DNA from: Patescibacteria group bacterium UBA2135 | GTDB taxonomy: Bacteria; Patescibacteriota; Minisyncoccia; Phycocordibacterales; UBA2135 | Assembly (NCBI GenBank): GCA_002327685.1 | Contig: DCXN01000014.1 | Location: 5,227 to 50,906 of the forward strand | Direction of reading: 5' to 3' | DNA: 45,680 nt | Shown here: in pieces, positions 1-7,408 of the stretch | Position numbering within the stretch: position 1 is the stretch's first letter | How the letters are laid out: the number at the start of each line of letters is the position of its first letter | Made by a program: the position numbers and the translations under genes | The notes under the pieces: generated by a model | Databases searched by the model: none | What the model was told of the DNA's origin: nothing | Seen by the model: only the letters and a program-made list of their open reading frames with translations

Positions 1-278
1 GGAAAAAAAAGTTCTAAATGGTGAAGAATTACTGCACTTTGCTCGAACTCACTTCGATCATCAATCGCATAGCGATTGACGTCTATCCACGCTCCGCGCG
101 CGTGGTAACTTCAATGAACATCGTACGCGCCGAGCGCGTGGTAATGCTCCGCACCGCCTCGCTACCGCTCGGCAATCAAAACAGAAATTTCACTTTACAA
201 TTTCGTCGTTTTCTGCCCCCCATATTTTTTACAAAAAGGAAAAGAAAATTTCTGTTTTGCTCATTTTTCCTGAACGGC
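1..278. other. Intergenic region downstream of prfA, no gene seen
   Basis: I see no convincing gene here. The stretch contains a small palindrome (about 60-79, arms TCAATCGC/GCGATTGA), GC-rich repetitive words around 85-170, and a 13-bp perfect inverted repeat (178-190 with 247-259, AAAACAGAAATTT/AAATTTCTGTTTT) that encloses 56 bases. It resembles the compact hairpin repeats found elsewhere in this window. Confidence 0.5.
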
Positions 279-298
279 TCAACGGGTTGAGCCGTTCA
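269..298 (-). terminator. Hairpin overlapping the end of prfA
   Basis: A 13-bp perfect stem, CTGAACGGCTCAA pairing with TTGAGCCGTTCAG, spans the prfA stop codon, so the last codons of the gene (encoding LNGSTR) are part of the hairpin. It is followed on the minus strand by a short A/T-rich stretch rather than a clean T-run. It is probably a terminator or 3'-end stabiliser. Confidence 0.55.
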
Positions 299-1253
299 GA
301 GATTCATCAGATTTAGTCTCCACAAATGCCTCAATAATGGAATCAATTTCTCCGGCGAAAATTTTTTCTACATTGTGCCAGCTTTTTTTGACACGGTGGT
401 CAGTAATACGATCTTGCAAAATATTATAGGTACGGATTTTTTCAGAACGGTCGGCTGTACCGATTTGCTCCCTTCGCTCCGCTGAAAGCGATTGCGCTTC
501 TTTCTCTTCTTTTTCTTGTTCTAATTTCGCCGCAAGAATTGAGAGAGCTTGTTCTCTGTTCTTCAACTGGCTACGGCCACTTGTTGAGCGAACCACTAAA
601 CCGGTCGGTTTATGTAAAATACGCACTGCGGTTTCAACTTTGTTAACATTCTGCCCGCCTGGACCACCAGCGCGGGAAAATGTAACTTCAATATCTGCCG
701 GATTAATTTCAATATGTGTTTCAGCTCTAATCGGCAACACAGCAACAGACGCTGTTGACGTATGAATGCGACCGGATTTTTCAGTTGCGGGTATCCGCTG
801 GATACGATGTACACCAGTTTCATGCCGCAATTTCTTGTACACATCTTTCCCTTTAATTTCAAACGACGCTTCTTTAAGACCTCCTAGTTCGCTTTGTGAT
901 TCATCAACTCGTTTAAAAGACCATTTTTGCCTTTCCGTATATCGTTCGTACATTTCTGCAAGTCGCGCGGCGAATAGCGCCGCTTCCTCACCTCCCGCGC
1001 CAGCGCGCACTTCAAGAATTACTTCACGAGGAAAAATCTCCTCTTCTTTTGAGGCGTCCAGAATCGCTTCCATTTGCTTGAAGATAACTTCTTTTTGTTC
1101 TTCGTTTTTACTTTTTTCTTCTTCCACCATATGCTTCATTGTGGGGTCAGTTTTTACAAGCTGTTCCAATTCATCCGTTTCTTTCAGAAGTCGCTGATAT
1201 TCTTGAGCTAAGTAAGCAGTTTTTTGATTTTTTAAATACTTTTCTAAATCCAT
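279..1253 (-). CDS. prfA: Peptide chain release factor 1
   Basis: Class I release factor that recognises UAA/UAG in the ribosomal A site and triggers peptidyl-tRNA hydrolysis. The 324 aa product carries the codon-recognition tripeptide PAT in the stretch HRIQRIPATEKSGRIHTS (the RF1-type PxT motif) and the catalytic GGQ within RAGGPGGQNVNK. The loop reads GPGGQ instead of the usual GAGGQ. It is about 35 aa shorter than E. coli RF1, mostly at the N-terminus. It lies 51 bp downstream of rpmE on the same strand, so the two are probably cotranscribed. An RF1-type protein and intact UGA use fit the standard genetic code. Confidence 0.95.
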   Translation of the reverse strand: MDLEKYLKNQKTAYLAQEYQRLLKETDELEQLVKTDPTMKHMVEEEKSKNEEQKEVIFKQMEAILDASKEEEIFPREVILEVRAGAGGEEAALFAARLAEMYERYTERQKWSFKRVDESQSELGGLKEASFEIKGKDVYKKLRHETGVHRIQRIPATEKSGRIHTSTASVAVLPIRAETHIEINPADIEVTFSRAGGPGGQNVNKVETAVRILHKPTGLVVRSTSGRSQLKNREQALSILAAKLEQEKEEKEAQSLSAERREQIGTADRSEKIRTYNILQDRITDHRVKKSWHNVEKIFAGEIDSIIEAFVETKSDESLNGSTR

Positions 1254-1304
1254 GTTTTAGTTTATCGTATACAAAAAACGACGAAAATGAAAGAAAAAAC
1301 TGCA

Positions 1305-1592
1305 TTACGCAGTTTCTCCTTTCTTTTTTGTCTTTACACTTTTCTGTTTTGGTTGTGTCGTGACTTTTGCCCTCTTGTCCGCCATAGCTTTAGCGACGGC
1401 GGATCGAGTTTTAAATCTCTCAACGCGACCGGCAGTGTCAATAATTTTCTCCTCTCCAGTGTAGAGAGGGTGACACATGCTGCAAATTTCAACTTCAATC
1501 TTTTCTTGTATAGAGCCAACCTCAAAAGACGCCCCGCATACGCAGGTTACTTTTGATTTTGAGTAATATGGGGGATGGATATCTTTTTTCAT
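1305..1592 (-). CDS. rpmE: 50S ribosomal protein L31
   Basis: Small zinc-binding large-subunit protein. The 95 aa product begins MKKDIHPPYY, the classical bL31 N-terminus, so I use the start at 1592 rather than an in-frame ATG 14 codons upstream. Two cysteine pairs (CVC and CSMC, then HPLYTG) make the Zn ribbon. The C-terminus is extended by about 25 residues of Lys/Arg-rich sequence. No clear Shine-Dalgarno site is seen. It is followed by prfA. Confidence 0.93.
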   Translation of the reverse strand: MKKDIHPPYYSKSKVTCVCGASFEVGSIQEKIEVEICSMCHPLYTGEEKIIDTAGRVERFKTRSAVAKAMADKRAKVTTQPKQKSVKTKKKGETA

Positions 1593-1677
1593 AGCTAGAT
1601 AGTAGAGAGTAGTGGGTAGAAAGTCGAAAATCACTAATTTAAGAACTACAATCTACTTTCCACACTCTACACTCTAT
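1593..1677. repeat. Imperfect inverted repeat in the rpmE leader
   Basis: Word-like repeats (GTAGAGAGTAGTGGGTAGAAAG on one side, the complement of CTTTCCACACTCTACACTC on the other) form a degenerate inverted repeat immediately upstream of the rpmE start. A related copy lies at about 24425-24510. It belongs to the class of reiterated-word intergenic palindromes seen at several gene starts here. Confidence 0.5.
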
Positions 1678-3057
1678 TTAATTTTGTTGCAATATGTCAA
1701 TCTGCTTCTGGTATTTTGCCGCAAGCGCCATTACATCATCTCCATAGAACGCATAAGCGCGTTTTTTGGCATTTTTCCAACCGGCAAAGTATCGCAGTGC
1801 CGCCAACCGCTCTGCTGTATACGTACCTTTTCCGGCACCATTATCTTTTAGAAGAAGCGCTGAAGCAATAAACGCGTCACGCGGATTCCACGGATCTGGT
1901 GGGCTATTCCCAGAAAGTTTTGCAATTCTATCTTCAAACAATACCCACGTGGAAGGGATGAACTGCGCCGGACCCATTGCACCACCATAGCCATATGATG
2001 GCGGACACGACACAACCATACCATACGGATTAAGTCCTAGTTTGTTTACAACATTCAGAAAGATATCAACATCACGACTAGGTTTCATAACTTGCTTAAA
2101 TATCCTACCCGTATTTATTCCCTTGCCATCTCCTTTTTGTGGATTATTCGTTAAGAGGCATTGACCAACATTCTCTCCTAAATTTGATTCTTGAGCAATC
2201 ACACCTAGGACAAGCGCGGAGCGTACACCTGTTTTGCGTGACGCGATATTTGCCAATTCAAGAGCTCTCTCAAACGGGATTGCATCAGTGCCGCTAAGGA
2301 CGAAAAGTTCTGTCCTGATCGTCGCCGCATCTTTTTCAATATTCGCGATAATATTTTGATAAATAGATTCTTGCCCTTTTGAAATTTCTAAGATCTCTCG
2401 TTTTTCATCTTTGTCTTCTTCAATGCGCCGCTTCTGAAGCTCCTGTATCTGACGTAAGTCTTGTTCCTCACCCCGTTTATCTTCAAGTGTGTTTTTTTCC
2501 GTATTCGTCTTGTCTTTTGTCAATTCAATTTTCTCAAACGATTCTTGAAGCGCTGCTTTAATAGCATTGAATGAGTCAGCGTCAGAAAAAAATTCGGAGA
2601 AATTTTTGTTCGCAAGGATTACCTCGGCAAGCGAAAACGCATCAAGTTCACGTGTCTTTCGAATTAGTTGGGCAAGCGATTGTTTTTCTCTTCCGAGCTT
2701 ATCGGTAAGATTTACAATAATATTCTCCTTTGTCCCAATCGCTGAACCGAGTTTTTGTATTGAAAGATTACGCGCACGAATAGAGAGCTCTGCAGATTGT
2801 ATTTTTGCATCTACAATTGCAACGTCACGCTCAAGCGAAACTGTCTCGCGCTGTTTCTCCTGTAGAATTACCTGCTGTACCTCTATACGCGCCTCAAGCC
2901 CCACAAGCTCCTCCTCAAGTTGCGCGCGACGTTTTAGTACGTCATCAGTTGTCGCTTGAGCAAAAGCAAAAGATATAATACTAAAAAATAAAACAACGCA
3001 CACACAAAATGTGAGCCATAATTGTAATAGTGAGTACTGCGTGCAACAGGTTCTCAT
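1678..3057 (-). CDS. Exported coiled-coil protein with lytic transglycosylase (SLT/MltB-like) domain
   Basis: Predicted peptidoglycan hydrolase of 459 aa. Residues 1-33 form a signal peptide (hydrophobic WLTFCVCVVLFFSIISFAFA, cleavage after AFA). Residues about 40-240 are an uninterrupted charged coiled coil of the PcsB/EnvC type. The C-terminal 190 residues resemble lytic transglycosylases: a catalytic-Glu candidate in GVIAQESNLG, then YGYGGAMGPAQFIPSTW and NPRDAFIASALLLKDNG, and YFAGW near the end. Coiled coil plus hydrolase suggests a divisome-regulated cell wall enzyme. An AT-rich TATAATATACT promoter lies just upstream of the ATG. The family assignment is firm; the cellular role is inferred. 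Confidence 0.8.
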   Translation of the reverse strand: MRTCCTQYSLLQLWLTFCVCVVLFFSIISFAFAQATTDDVLKRRAQLEEELVGLEARIEVQQVILQEKQRETVSLERDVAIVDAKIQSAELSIRARNLSIQKLGSAIGTKENIIVNLTDKLGREKQSLAQLIRKTRELDAFSLAEVILANKNFSEFFSDADSFNAIKAALQESFEKIELTKDKTNTEKNTLEDKRGEEQDLRQIQELQKRRIEEDKDEKREILEISKGQESIYQNIIANIEKDAATIRTELFVLSGTDAIPFERALELANIASRKTGVRSALVLGVIAQESNLGENVGQCLLTNNPQKGDGKGINTGRIFKQVMKPSRDVDIFLNVVNKLGLNPYGMVVSCPPSYGYGGAMGPAQFIPSTWVLFEDRIAKLSGNSPPDPWNPRDAFIASALLLKDNGAGKGTYTAERLAALRYFAGWKNAKKRAYAFYGDDVMALAAKYQKQIDILQQN

Positions 3058-3092
3058 ACTTGTTACTTAGTATATTATATTGTGGTAATTAT

Positions 3093-3135
3093 AAAAAGCA
3101 CATTCCACAATCTTATTCGTGGAATGTGCTTTTTT
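3093..3135 (-). terminator. Rho-independent terminator downstream of rplY
   Basis: Stem GCACATTCCAC/GTGGAATGTGC with A/T runs on both sides. It can therefore end rplY transcription on the minus strand and would also work on the plus strand. Confidence 0.8.
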
Positions 3136-3148
3136 GTCATCGTTATTG

Positions 3149-3823
3149 TTATTGTTTCTTCTCTGCTTCAGCCGACTTTTCGCCTCCTTCTTTTTCTCCT
3201 GCTCCATCTTTGTCATCTTTCCCTTTTTTTTCTACTTCAACCGCTGATGCATCAAACTCTGGAGTCTCCTCTTCTTTTTCTACCGTGACTGAAATCGAAG
3301 CAATAACATCGTCAGGATTGGTAATGAGCTCAATTCCATCGGGAAGTTTAATGTCTTTTGCAATAATCTGGTCATCAACAGTTTTAAGAGATGACAAATC
3401 AACGGACACCTGTTGAGGAAGCTCCTTTGGAAGTCCTTTAATTTCAATTTCATAAAGAACTTTAACTACTGAAGCACCCTCTTCTTTTAAGGCTGGCGCA
3501 TCACCATCAAATTCAATCGGAATATGAACTTCTACAGGCCTGTCCGCTTCAACAACGTAAAAATCAACATGAAGTGGCGTCTCTTTTACTGGATCAATAG
3601 CAACGTCATGTATAAGTACATTTACTTCTTTTCCGTCATACGAAAGATCAATAATTGTTGACTCTCCTGCGTCTTTCCATGTTTTTATAAATTCGCCTTG
3701 TTCAAGCGAAATAGGAGTAGTTTTTGCTTTTCTGCCATAGAAAACAGCAGGAAGTTTTCCTTCCCGGCGCAACACAGTGGCCTTTGTGTTTGTATCCCTT
3801 TTTTCAGCAATTAATTTCGGCAT
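3149..3823 (-). CDS. rplY: 50S ribosomal protein L25/CTC
   Basis: 5S rRNA-binding ribosomal protein of the long CTC form. The 224 aa product has an N-terminal L25 domain (ATVLRREGKLPAVFYGRK, residues 14-31) and a C-terminal beta domain (IEFDGDAPALKEEGASVVKV onward). An acidic/basic low-complexity tail of about 40 residues (EKKGKDDKDGAGEKEGGEK) follows and looks disordered. It is the last gene of a minus-strand run from the aldolase, with a 69-bp gap after the SGNH hydrolase, and ends at the terminator at 3093-3135. Confidence 0.95.
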   Translation of the reverse strand: MPKLIAEKRDTNTKATVLRREGKLPAVFYGRKAKTTPISLEQGEFIKTWKDAGESTIIDLSYDGKEVNVLIHDVAIDPVKETPLHVDFYVVEADRPVEVHIPIEFDGDAPALKEEGASVVKVLYEIEIKGLPKELPQQVSVDLSSLKTVDDQIIAKDIKLPDGIELITNPDDVIASISVTVEKEEETPEFDASAVEVEKKGKDDKDGAGEKEGGEKSAEAEKKQ

Positions 3824-3892
3824 AATAGTTAACTATACATCATAAGGATTTTATCCAAAAACACAAGAACAGAGTAAAAGAAAAATTAAAAC

Positions 3893-4504
3893 TTATTGTC
3901 TTAACATATAAATAAGCTGCTTCTTAACAACTTCAAATAATTTTGTGTGTCCTTCTGTGTTTGGATGTAAACCATCTTCTAAATCATTTGTAGAAAGCAC
4001 CCCACTCATATCTATGTAAGAATGATTCTCTTTTTCAGCAATTGCTTGGATCGCGGCATCATACTTTTCAATATCAATATTTGAGTATCGCTTATCAGTA
4101 TTCCATGGTACCGGAGATGTTTTTGATTCATCTACACAAGTAAGTCCGATTAAAATAACATTAGCACTTGTTCCTTTTGCATCCTGAATCATTTTTTCAA
4201 GGTTAGACTTAAATTTTTCTAAAGAAACTCTATTTTGATTTTTGGATATAATAAACTGAGAATCATTAATGCCAATTGCAAAAAGAACAACATCTGGCTT
4301 TCTTGCGTTCATCTCCATGTTGAATCTTTTAATGAGATCATCGGAGTTGTCTCCCGAAACACCTAGATTGTAAACATCAATATCTTGATCAACCCGTAGT
4401 TCTTGTGACTCAAAAAAATTCCTGAGCCTTGTCGCCCAACCACCACCTTGAGGATCAACAGCACCCCAAGTAATACTGTCACCAAAAATACAAATTGTTG
4501 CCAT
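3893..4504 (-). CDS. SGNH/GDSL-family hydrolase
   Basis: Serine esterase/lipase-like enzyme of 203 aa with all four SGNH blocks: block I FGDSITWG (Ser nucleophile, residues 7-14), block II GVSGDN (Gly), block III GINDS (Asn), and block V DGLHPNTEGH (catalytic Asp and His). No signal peptide, so probably cytoplasmic. The substrate cannot be read from sequence. It lies 20 bp downstream of the MazG-like gene and is probably in the same operon. Confidence 0.88.
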   Translation of the reverse strand: MATICIFGDSITWGAVDPQGGGWATRLRNFFESQELRVDQDIDVYNLGVSGDNSDDLIKRFNMEMNARKPDVVLFAIGINDSQFIISKNQNRVSLEKFKSNLEKMIQDAKGTSANVILIGLTCVDESKTSPVPWNTDKRYSNIDIEKYDAAIQAIAEKENHSYIDMSGVLSTNDLEDGLHPNTEGHTKLFEVVKKQLIYMLRQ

Positions 4505-4524
4505 TATAATAAGATGAAGTGCTT

Positions 4525-4833
4525 TTACTTCCGCTCGAATCGTTCTTTATCCCTACCGTAACATTTATCCATCACCCGAGAGAAGTGGTCGTCTAAATCA
4601 ACATTAAGAGAGTTTGCTAAACAGCCAAGTGTAAAAATGATATCAGCCATTTCATCACCGATTTCTTTTGCATTCTCGTCTGGCTTCTTCTTTTTAGGTC
4701 CGTAACTATGATTAATCTCGCGGGCAAGCTCTCCTACCTCCTCCGTCAGCCGCGCTAATATTTCATGCGGCTTCCAATAGCCGATTTTGTATTGGGTCAC
4801 CCAGTCATCAATATCTTGTTGTACCTTTTTCAT
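4525..4833 (-). CDS. MazG-like nucleotide pyrophosphohydrolase
   Basis: All-alpha NTP pyrophosphatase of the MazG/YpjD type, 102 aa. Metal-binding acidic motifs are visible: EEVGELAREI (residues about 32-41) and EIGDEMADIIFTLGCLAN (about 57-74), the ExxE-12-ExxD pattern. Likely role is house-cleaning of non-canonical nucleotides. It sits between the dehydrogenase (24 bp upstream) and the SGNH gene. Confidence 0.88.
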   Translation of the reverse strand: MKKVQQDIDDWVTQYKIGYWKPHEILARLTEEVGELAREINHSYGPKKKKPDENAKEIGDEMADIIFTLGCLANSLNVDLDDHFSRVMDKCYGRDKERFERK

Positions 4834-4857
4834 AACTGTAATTAATTATGTCTTCTC

Positions 4858-5835
4858 CTAATGCCTAGAGCCTACTTTGTTGGGCGCCTCCTTCCCTTCT
4901 AAAACCGCAATAATGTTTTCTGCCGCGAGTTCCGCCATCTTGCCGCGAGTCTCCTCTGTCGCTGATGCAATGTGCGGCGTCAATACCACATTATCAAGTT
5001 CAGCTAGTCCATCAGTAAGTTTTGGCTCATTCTCAAACACATCAAGAGCCGCGCCTTTTATTGTTTTATTTTTTAACGCTTCCACAAGCGCGACCTCATC
5101 AATTACAGGTCCACGCGAAGAATTCACAATATACGCTGTCGGTTTCATAAGTTCCAGTCGCTCTTTGTTAACAAGATGCCGTGTAGAATCCAGTAGTGGC
5201 ACATGTACCGTAATAAAATCTGCCTCTTTCAAAACGTCTTCAACACTCTCGCGAAATTCTGCGTTAACTTCTTTTTCAATATGTTCATTACGTTTTATGT
5301 CGTAGTATAAAACTTTCATGTCAAAACTTTTGGCGCCGTGATATGCAACACGTGTACCAATGCGACCCGCCCCCAAAACACCGAGTGTTTTTCCTGAAAG
5401 GTCGTTGCCTAACAAAAGTTCAGGTGCCCAGCCAATATATTTTCCTGCACGGACAAATCTATCTGCTTCAGGAATACGATGCGCTATGGCAAGCATAAGA
5501 GCAAATGCATGTTCGGCAACAGTGTTGGTGAGTACTTCTGGCGTATTTGAAATAATAATTCCCCGTTTTTTGGCTTCATCAACATCAACATTGTTAAATC
5601 CAACTGCATAATTTGCAAAAATTTTTGCTTTAGGCGCGGCGTCAAATATATCCCCGTCAACCTTGTCAGTTAACAAACACAACACCGCGTCGTATTCTTT
5701 TTGTTTGAGCGCCGTGACTAATTCTTCTTTCGTGAGTACATAATCTTTTTCACTTACATCAACACTGTGCCCAACTTGTTTTAGTTTTTCTATTCCTGTC
5801 TCGGGAATTTTTCGTGTTACAAATATATTAGACAT
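4858..5835 (-). CDS. D-isomer-specific 2-hydroxyacid dehydrogenase (glyoxylate/hydroxypyruvate reductase-like)
   Basis: NAD(P)-dependent oxidoreductase of 325 aa. The Rossmann glycine motif GVLGAGRIG lies around residue 150. Catalytic Arg is in NSSRGPVID, Glu in DVFENEP and His in LTPHIASAT. Best match by motif is the GyaR/GhrB group. It follows the class II aldolase by 17 bp, so both may act in a small carbon-handling operon. The exact 2-hydroxyacid is unknown. The gap upstream carries short TTTAAGATTTATGAATTA-type repeats like those inside fmt. Confidence 0.9.
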   Translation of the reverse strand: MSNIFVTRKIPETGIEKLKQVGHSVDVSEKDYVLTKEELVTALKQKEYDAVLCLLTDKVDGDIFDAAPKAKIFANYAVGFNNVDVDEAKKRGIIISNTPEVLTNTVAEHAFALMLAIAHRIPEADRFVRAGKYIGWAPELLLGNDLSGKTLGVLGAGRIGTRVAYHGAKSFDMKVLYYDIKRNEHIEKEVNAEFRESVEDVLKEADFITVHVPLLDSTRHLVNKERLELMKPTAYIVNSSRGPVIDEVALVEALKNKTIKGAALDVFENEPKLTDGLAELDNVVLTPHIASATEETRGKMAELAAENIIAVLEGKEAPNKVGSRH

Positions 5836-5852
5836 GATTTAAGATTTAAGAT

Positions 5853-6713
5853 TTATGAATTAAAAAGACGGAGACGCTTTTCAATAACATCCTCTACTGC
5901 TCTCACTACTCCCTTCATATACTTATACGACGCGATTTCATCTGGGTTTTCTTGAAGCGCTATTTGGAGTGCCTTTCTGTATGTGACACGAATTTCTGTA
6001 TTAATATGCACAATTGAAATACCCGCTTTTATTGCTTTCACAAAATCTTCATCAGTGATACCAGAACCACCATGAAGAACTACTGGCACACCGCCTGCTT
6101 CACGCAATTCTTCAACTCGCTTGATATCAAGCGCGGGATTCTTTCCGCTTTTAAGCATGCCGTGAAGATTTCCAACAGCGGGCGCAACAAGGTCAACGCC
6201 TGTATCTTTCACATACTGCTTAAGTTCTTCCGGTTTTGTAAGCGTTCCTTCGGTAACGCTTGCTCCTTCTGGCACATCATCAAGTAATTTTGAAGACGAG
6301 CCGATATAACCAATTTCTCCTTCAACTAAAATATCCGGATTAACCGATTTAGCGTATTCAACACATTGTTTTGTAATTTTAATATTCTCTTCAAGCGGTA
6401 GTTTGGTGCCATCAAAAATAACAGCATCGTATCCAGCATCAACCGCTTCTTTCACACCCTCAAAAGAATAAGTGTGGTCAGCATTCAAAAAAATCGGGTA
6501 ATCGTGTTCTTCCCGTAAACTCCTCACTAATGCGACAGCTTGCTTTACTCCGACAAATTTTCGCTCCCCTTCTGAAGTGCCGATAATGACCGGCACATTT
6601 AGATTTTTTGCGGCACTGAAAATCCCCCACAATGTTTCTAGGTTTGAAATATTAAAATGACCGATTGCAACCTTTCCCTTGTCCGCTTCCTTAATTATTT
6701 CTCTTAATGTCAT
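5853..6713 (-). CDS. fba: Class II fructose-bisphosphate aldolase family protein
   Basis: Zn-dependent ketose-bisphosphate aldolase, 286 aa from the ATG at 6713 (MTLREIIKEADKG), chosen because the aldolase domain begins there and the 11-residue extension is not family-like. Zn ligands and active-site features: NADHTYSF (His), EGEIG (Glu), GNLHGM (His), VLHGGSG (His and phosphate-binding Gly-Ser-Gly), and HINTEIR. It is the first gene of the run fba-dehydrogenase-mazG-SGNH-rplY. The substrate could be fructose- or tagatose-bisphosphate. Confidence 0.9.
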   Translation of the reverse strand: MTLREIIKEADKGKVAIGHFNISNLETLWGIFSAAKNLNVPVIIGTSEGERKFVGVKQAVALVRSLREEHDYPIFLNADHTYSFEGVKEAVDAGYDAVIFDGTKLPLEENIKITKQCVEYAKSVNPDILVEGEIGYIGSSSKLLDDVPEGASVTEGTLTKPEELKQYVKDTGVDLVAPAVGNLHGMLKSGKNPALDIKRVEELREAGGVPVVLHGGSGITDEDFVKAIKAGISIVHINTEIRVTYRKALQIALQENPDEIASYKYMKGVVRAVEDVIEKRLRLFNS

Positions 6714-6798
6714 TAGCTCTATCTTATCACAGCAATGCTGAATCAAAAACCAATATGTTGGACATCATTGATGGACATCCGATGTCCACCATAATGAT

Positions 6799-6827
6799 TT
6801 GACACAACAAGGATTTTATGATAAAAA
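6799..6827 (+). promoter_or_regulatory. Promoter of guide array A
   Basis: TTGACA (6799-6804), a 17-base spacer ending TGA, and -10 TAAAAA (6822-6827), i.e. an extended -10 form. The same TTGACA-N17-TGATAnnA layout precedes the gene unit (7225) and arrays C (9057) and D (9674). Each time the first guide hairpin starts a few bases downstream. Confidence 0.7.
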
Positions 6828-6831
6828 GAAT

Positions 6832-6893
6832 GTGGTGGTGGACGTATCAGGCAATGTTTAAGTAAAAACGAATACTGGATTGTCCGCCACCAC
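6832..6893 (+). repeat. Dual-guide hairpin L1 (scaffold class alpha)
   Basis: Outer stem GTGGTGGTGGAC/GTCCGCCACCAC. Variable strand A atcaggcaa (6846-6854), inner hairpin TGTTT...AAACGA (6855-6871), variable strand B atactggat (6872-6880). The base after GACG is T instead of the usual A. Confidence 0.8.
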
Positions 6894-6946
6894 TTAGTTC
6901 TTTTTACATTTTTCTGTGGATGTCCGATGTCCAAAAATTAGATTTT

Positions 6947-6996
6947 GGTGAGACGAGACAGTATTTGTTTTTTAACGATAATGCGAATGTCTCACC
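6947..6996 (+). repeat. Dual-guide hairpin L2 (class beta)
   Basis: Outer stem GGTGAGAC/GTCTCACC. Strand A gacagtatt (6957-6965), inner scaffold of 13 nt, strand B taatgcgaa (6979-6987). Directly followed by the GC hairpin 6997-7025. Confidence 0.8.
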
Positions 6997-7054
6997 TTCC
7001 CCGCGGCGCAAAACGCCGCGGGGAACATTCAAAAAAAGTCCGATTTTTTTAACT

Positions 7055-7105
7055 GGGTACGAGTCTAGCCTTGTCTTGCAAAAAGACGTTCGTGGGAATG
7101 TACCC
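7055..7105 (+). repeat. Dual-guide hairpin L3 (class gamma)
   Basis: Outer stem GGGTAC/GTACCC. Strand A gtctagcct (7063-7071), inner stem GTCTT/AAGAC, strand B tcgtgggaa (7090-7098). Confidence 0.8.
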
Positions 7106-7112
7106 TATAACT

Positions 7113-7162
7113 GGTGGACGAACATGCAGCTGTTTAAAAAAACGAGGCCTGCCCTGTCCGCT
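7113..7162 (+). repeat. Dual-guide hairpin L4 (class delta)
   Basis: Outer stem centred on GGAC/GTCC. Strand A acatgcagc (7122-7130), inner scaffold of 15 nt, strand B ggcctgccc (7146-7154). The terminator follows within 5 bases. Confidence 0.78.
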
Positions 7163-7166
7163 ACGG

Positions 7167-7207
7167 AACCCTATCCCGCTAAAAACTGGATAGGGTTTCT
7201 TTTTTTA
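7167..7207 (+). terminator. Terminator of array A
   Basis: Perfect 10-bp stem AACCCTATCC/GGATAGGGTT (7167-7176 with 7188-7197) followed by a T-rich run. It separates array A from the gene unit promoter at 7225. Confidence 0.88.
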
Positions 7208-7224
7208 TTGTACCTATATTTTAT

Positions 7225-7253
7225 TTGACAAGATATATGTTTTGTGATATAAG
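7225..7253 (+). promoter_or_regulatory. Promoter of the Tas-like gene unit
   Basis: TTGACA (7225-7230), 17-base spacer, TG-A-TATAAG (-10 at 7248-7253). This is the strongest of the four related promoters by match to consensus. Transcription would start just before leader hairpin L5. Confidence 0.78.
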
Positions 7254-7258
7254 GTATC

Positions 7259-7323
7259 GTGGTGAGGATAGACGACAAGATAATTGTTTTTAATAAGACG
7301 ATTCTGAACATGTCTATCACCAC
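7259..7323 (+). ncRNA. Leader dual-guide hairpin L5
   Basis: Outer stem GTGGTGA..TAGAC (7259-7273) with GTCTATCACCAC (7312-7323), with a 3-nt bulge. Strand A caagataat (7276-7284), inner scaffold of 17 nt, strand B ttctgaaca (7302-7310). It is the only hairpin placed in the 5' untranslated region of the protein gene, so guide RNA and protein mRNA would be one transcript. This suggests either processing in cis or autoregulation by the protein binding its own leader. Confidence 0.78.
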
Positions 7324-7341
7324 CTGAACCTTGAAACCAAT

Positions 7342-7387
7342 GTCCCAAACTTGCATGAGGGATTTATCCCAAACGCAGTTGAGGGAC
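7342..7387 (+). promoter_or_regulatory. Second symmetric loop in the gene leader
   Basis: Outer stem GTCCC/GGGAC (7342-7346, 7383-7387) and inner hairpin GGG-attta t-CCC (7359-7370). They enclose two facing 12-nt strands that share ends: AAAC-ttgca-TGA and AAAC-gcagt-TGA. This is a different scaffold from the 17 GA-N9-U loops. It ends 3 bases before the purine-rich ribosome binding site (7390-7401), so it could control translation of the Tas-like protein. Confidence 0.55.
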
Positions 7388-7408
7388 GAAAAGGAAAGGA
7401 AGTGTGCC

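Larger units (their letters stand above)
6828..7207 (+). ncRNA. Guide array A: four dual-guide hairpins (L1-L4)
   Basis: Predicted transcript of about 375 nt from the promoter at 6799 to the terminator at 7167-7207. In order: L1 (6832-6893), a TTAGTTC-T5 linker with a small variable hairpin (about 6917-6933), L2 (6947-6996), a perfect 12-bp GC hairpin (6997-7025), L3 (7055-7105), L4 (7113-7162), terminator. Each L hairpin has two 9-nt variable strands facing each other in a symmetric internal loop. The same order of scaffolds recurs in the first part of array C and in array D with different 9-mers. No credible protein is encoded. Confidence 0.8.

Noticed and set aside
6920..7228. Open frames of about 60-140 aa within the guide arrays (e.g. 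6920-7228, 9250-9672)
   Set aside because: They run through RNA hairpins and variable strands, have no ribosome binding sites and their frames are not kept among the three module copies.
7276..7310. Matches of L5 strands to other places in the window (caagataat near 35287, complement of ttctgaaca near 10107)
   Set aside because: Single 9-mer matches are expected by chance in a window this size with 34 query strands, and the two strands do not match side by side.
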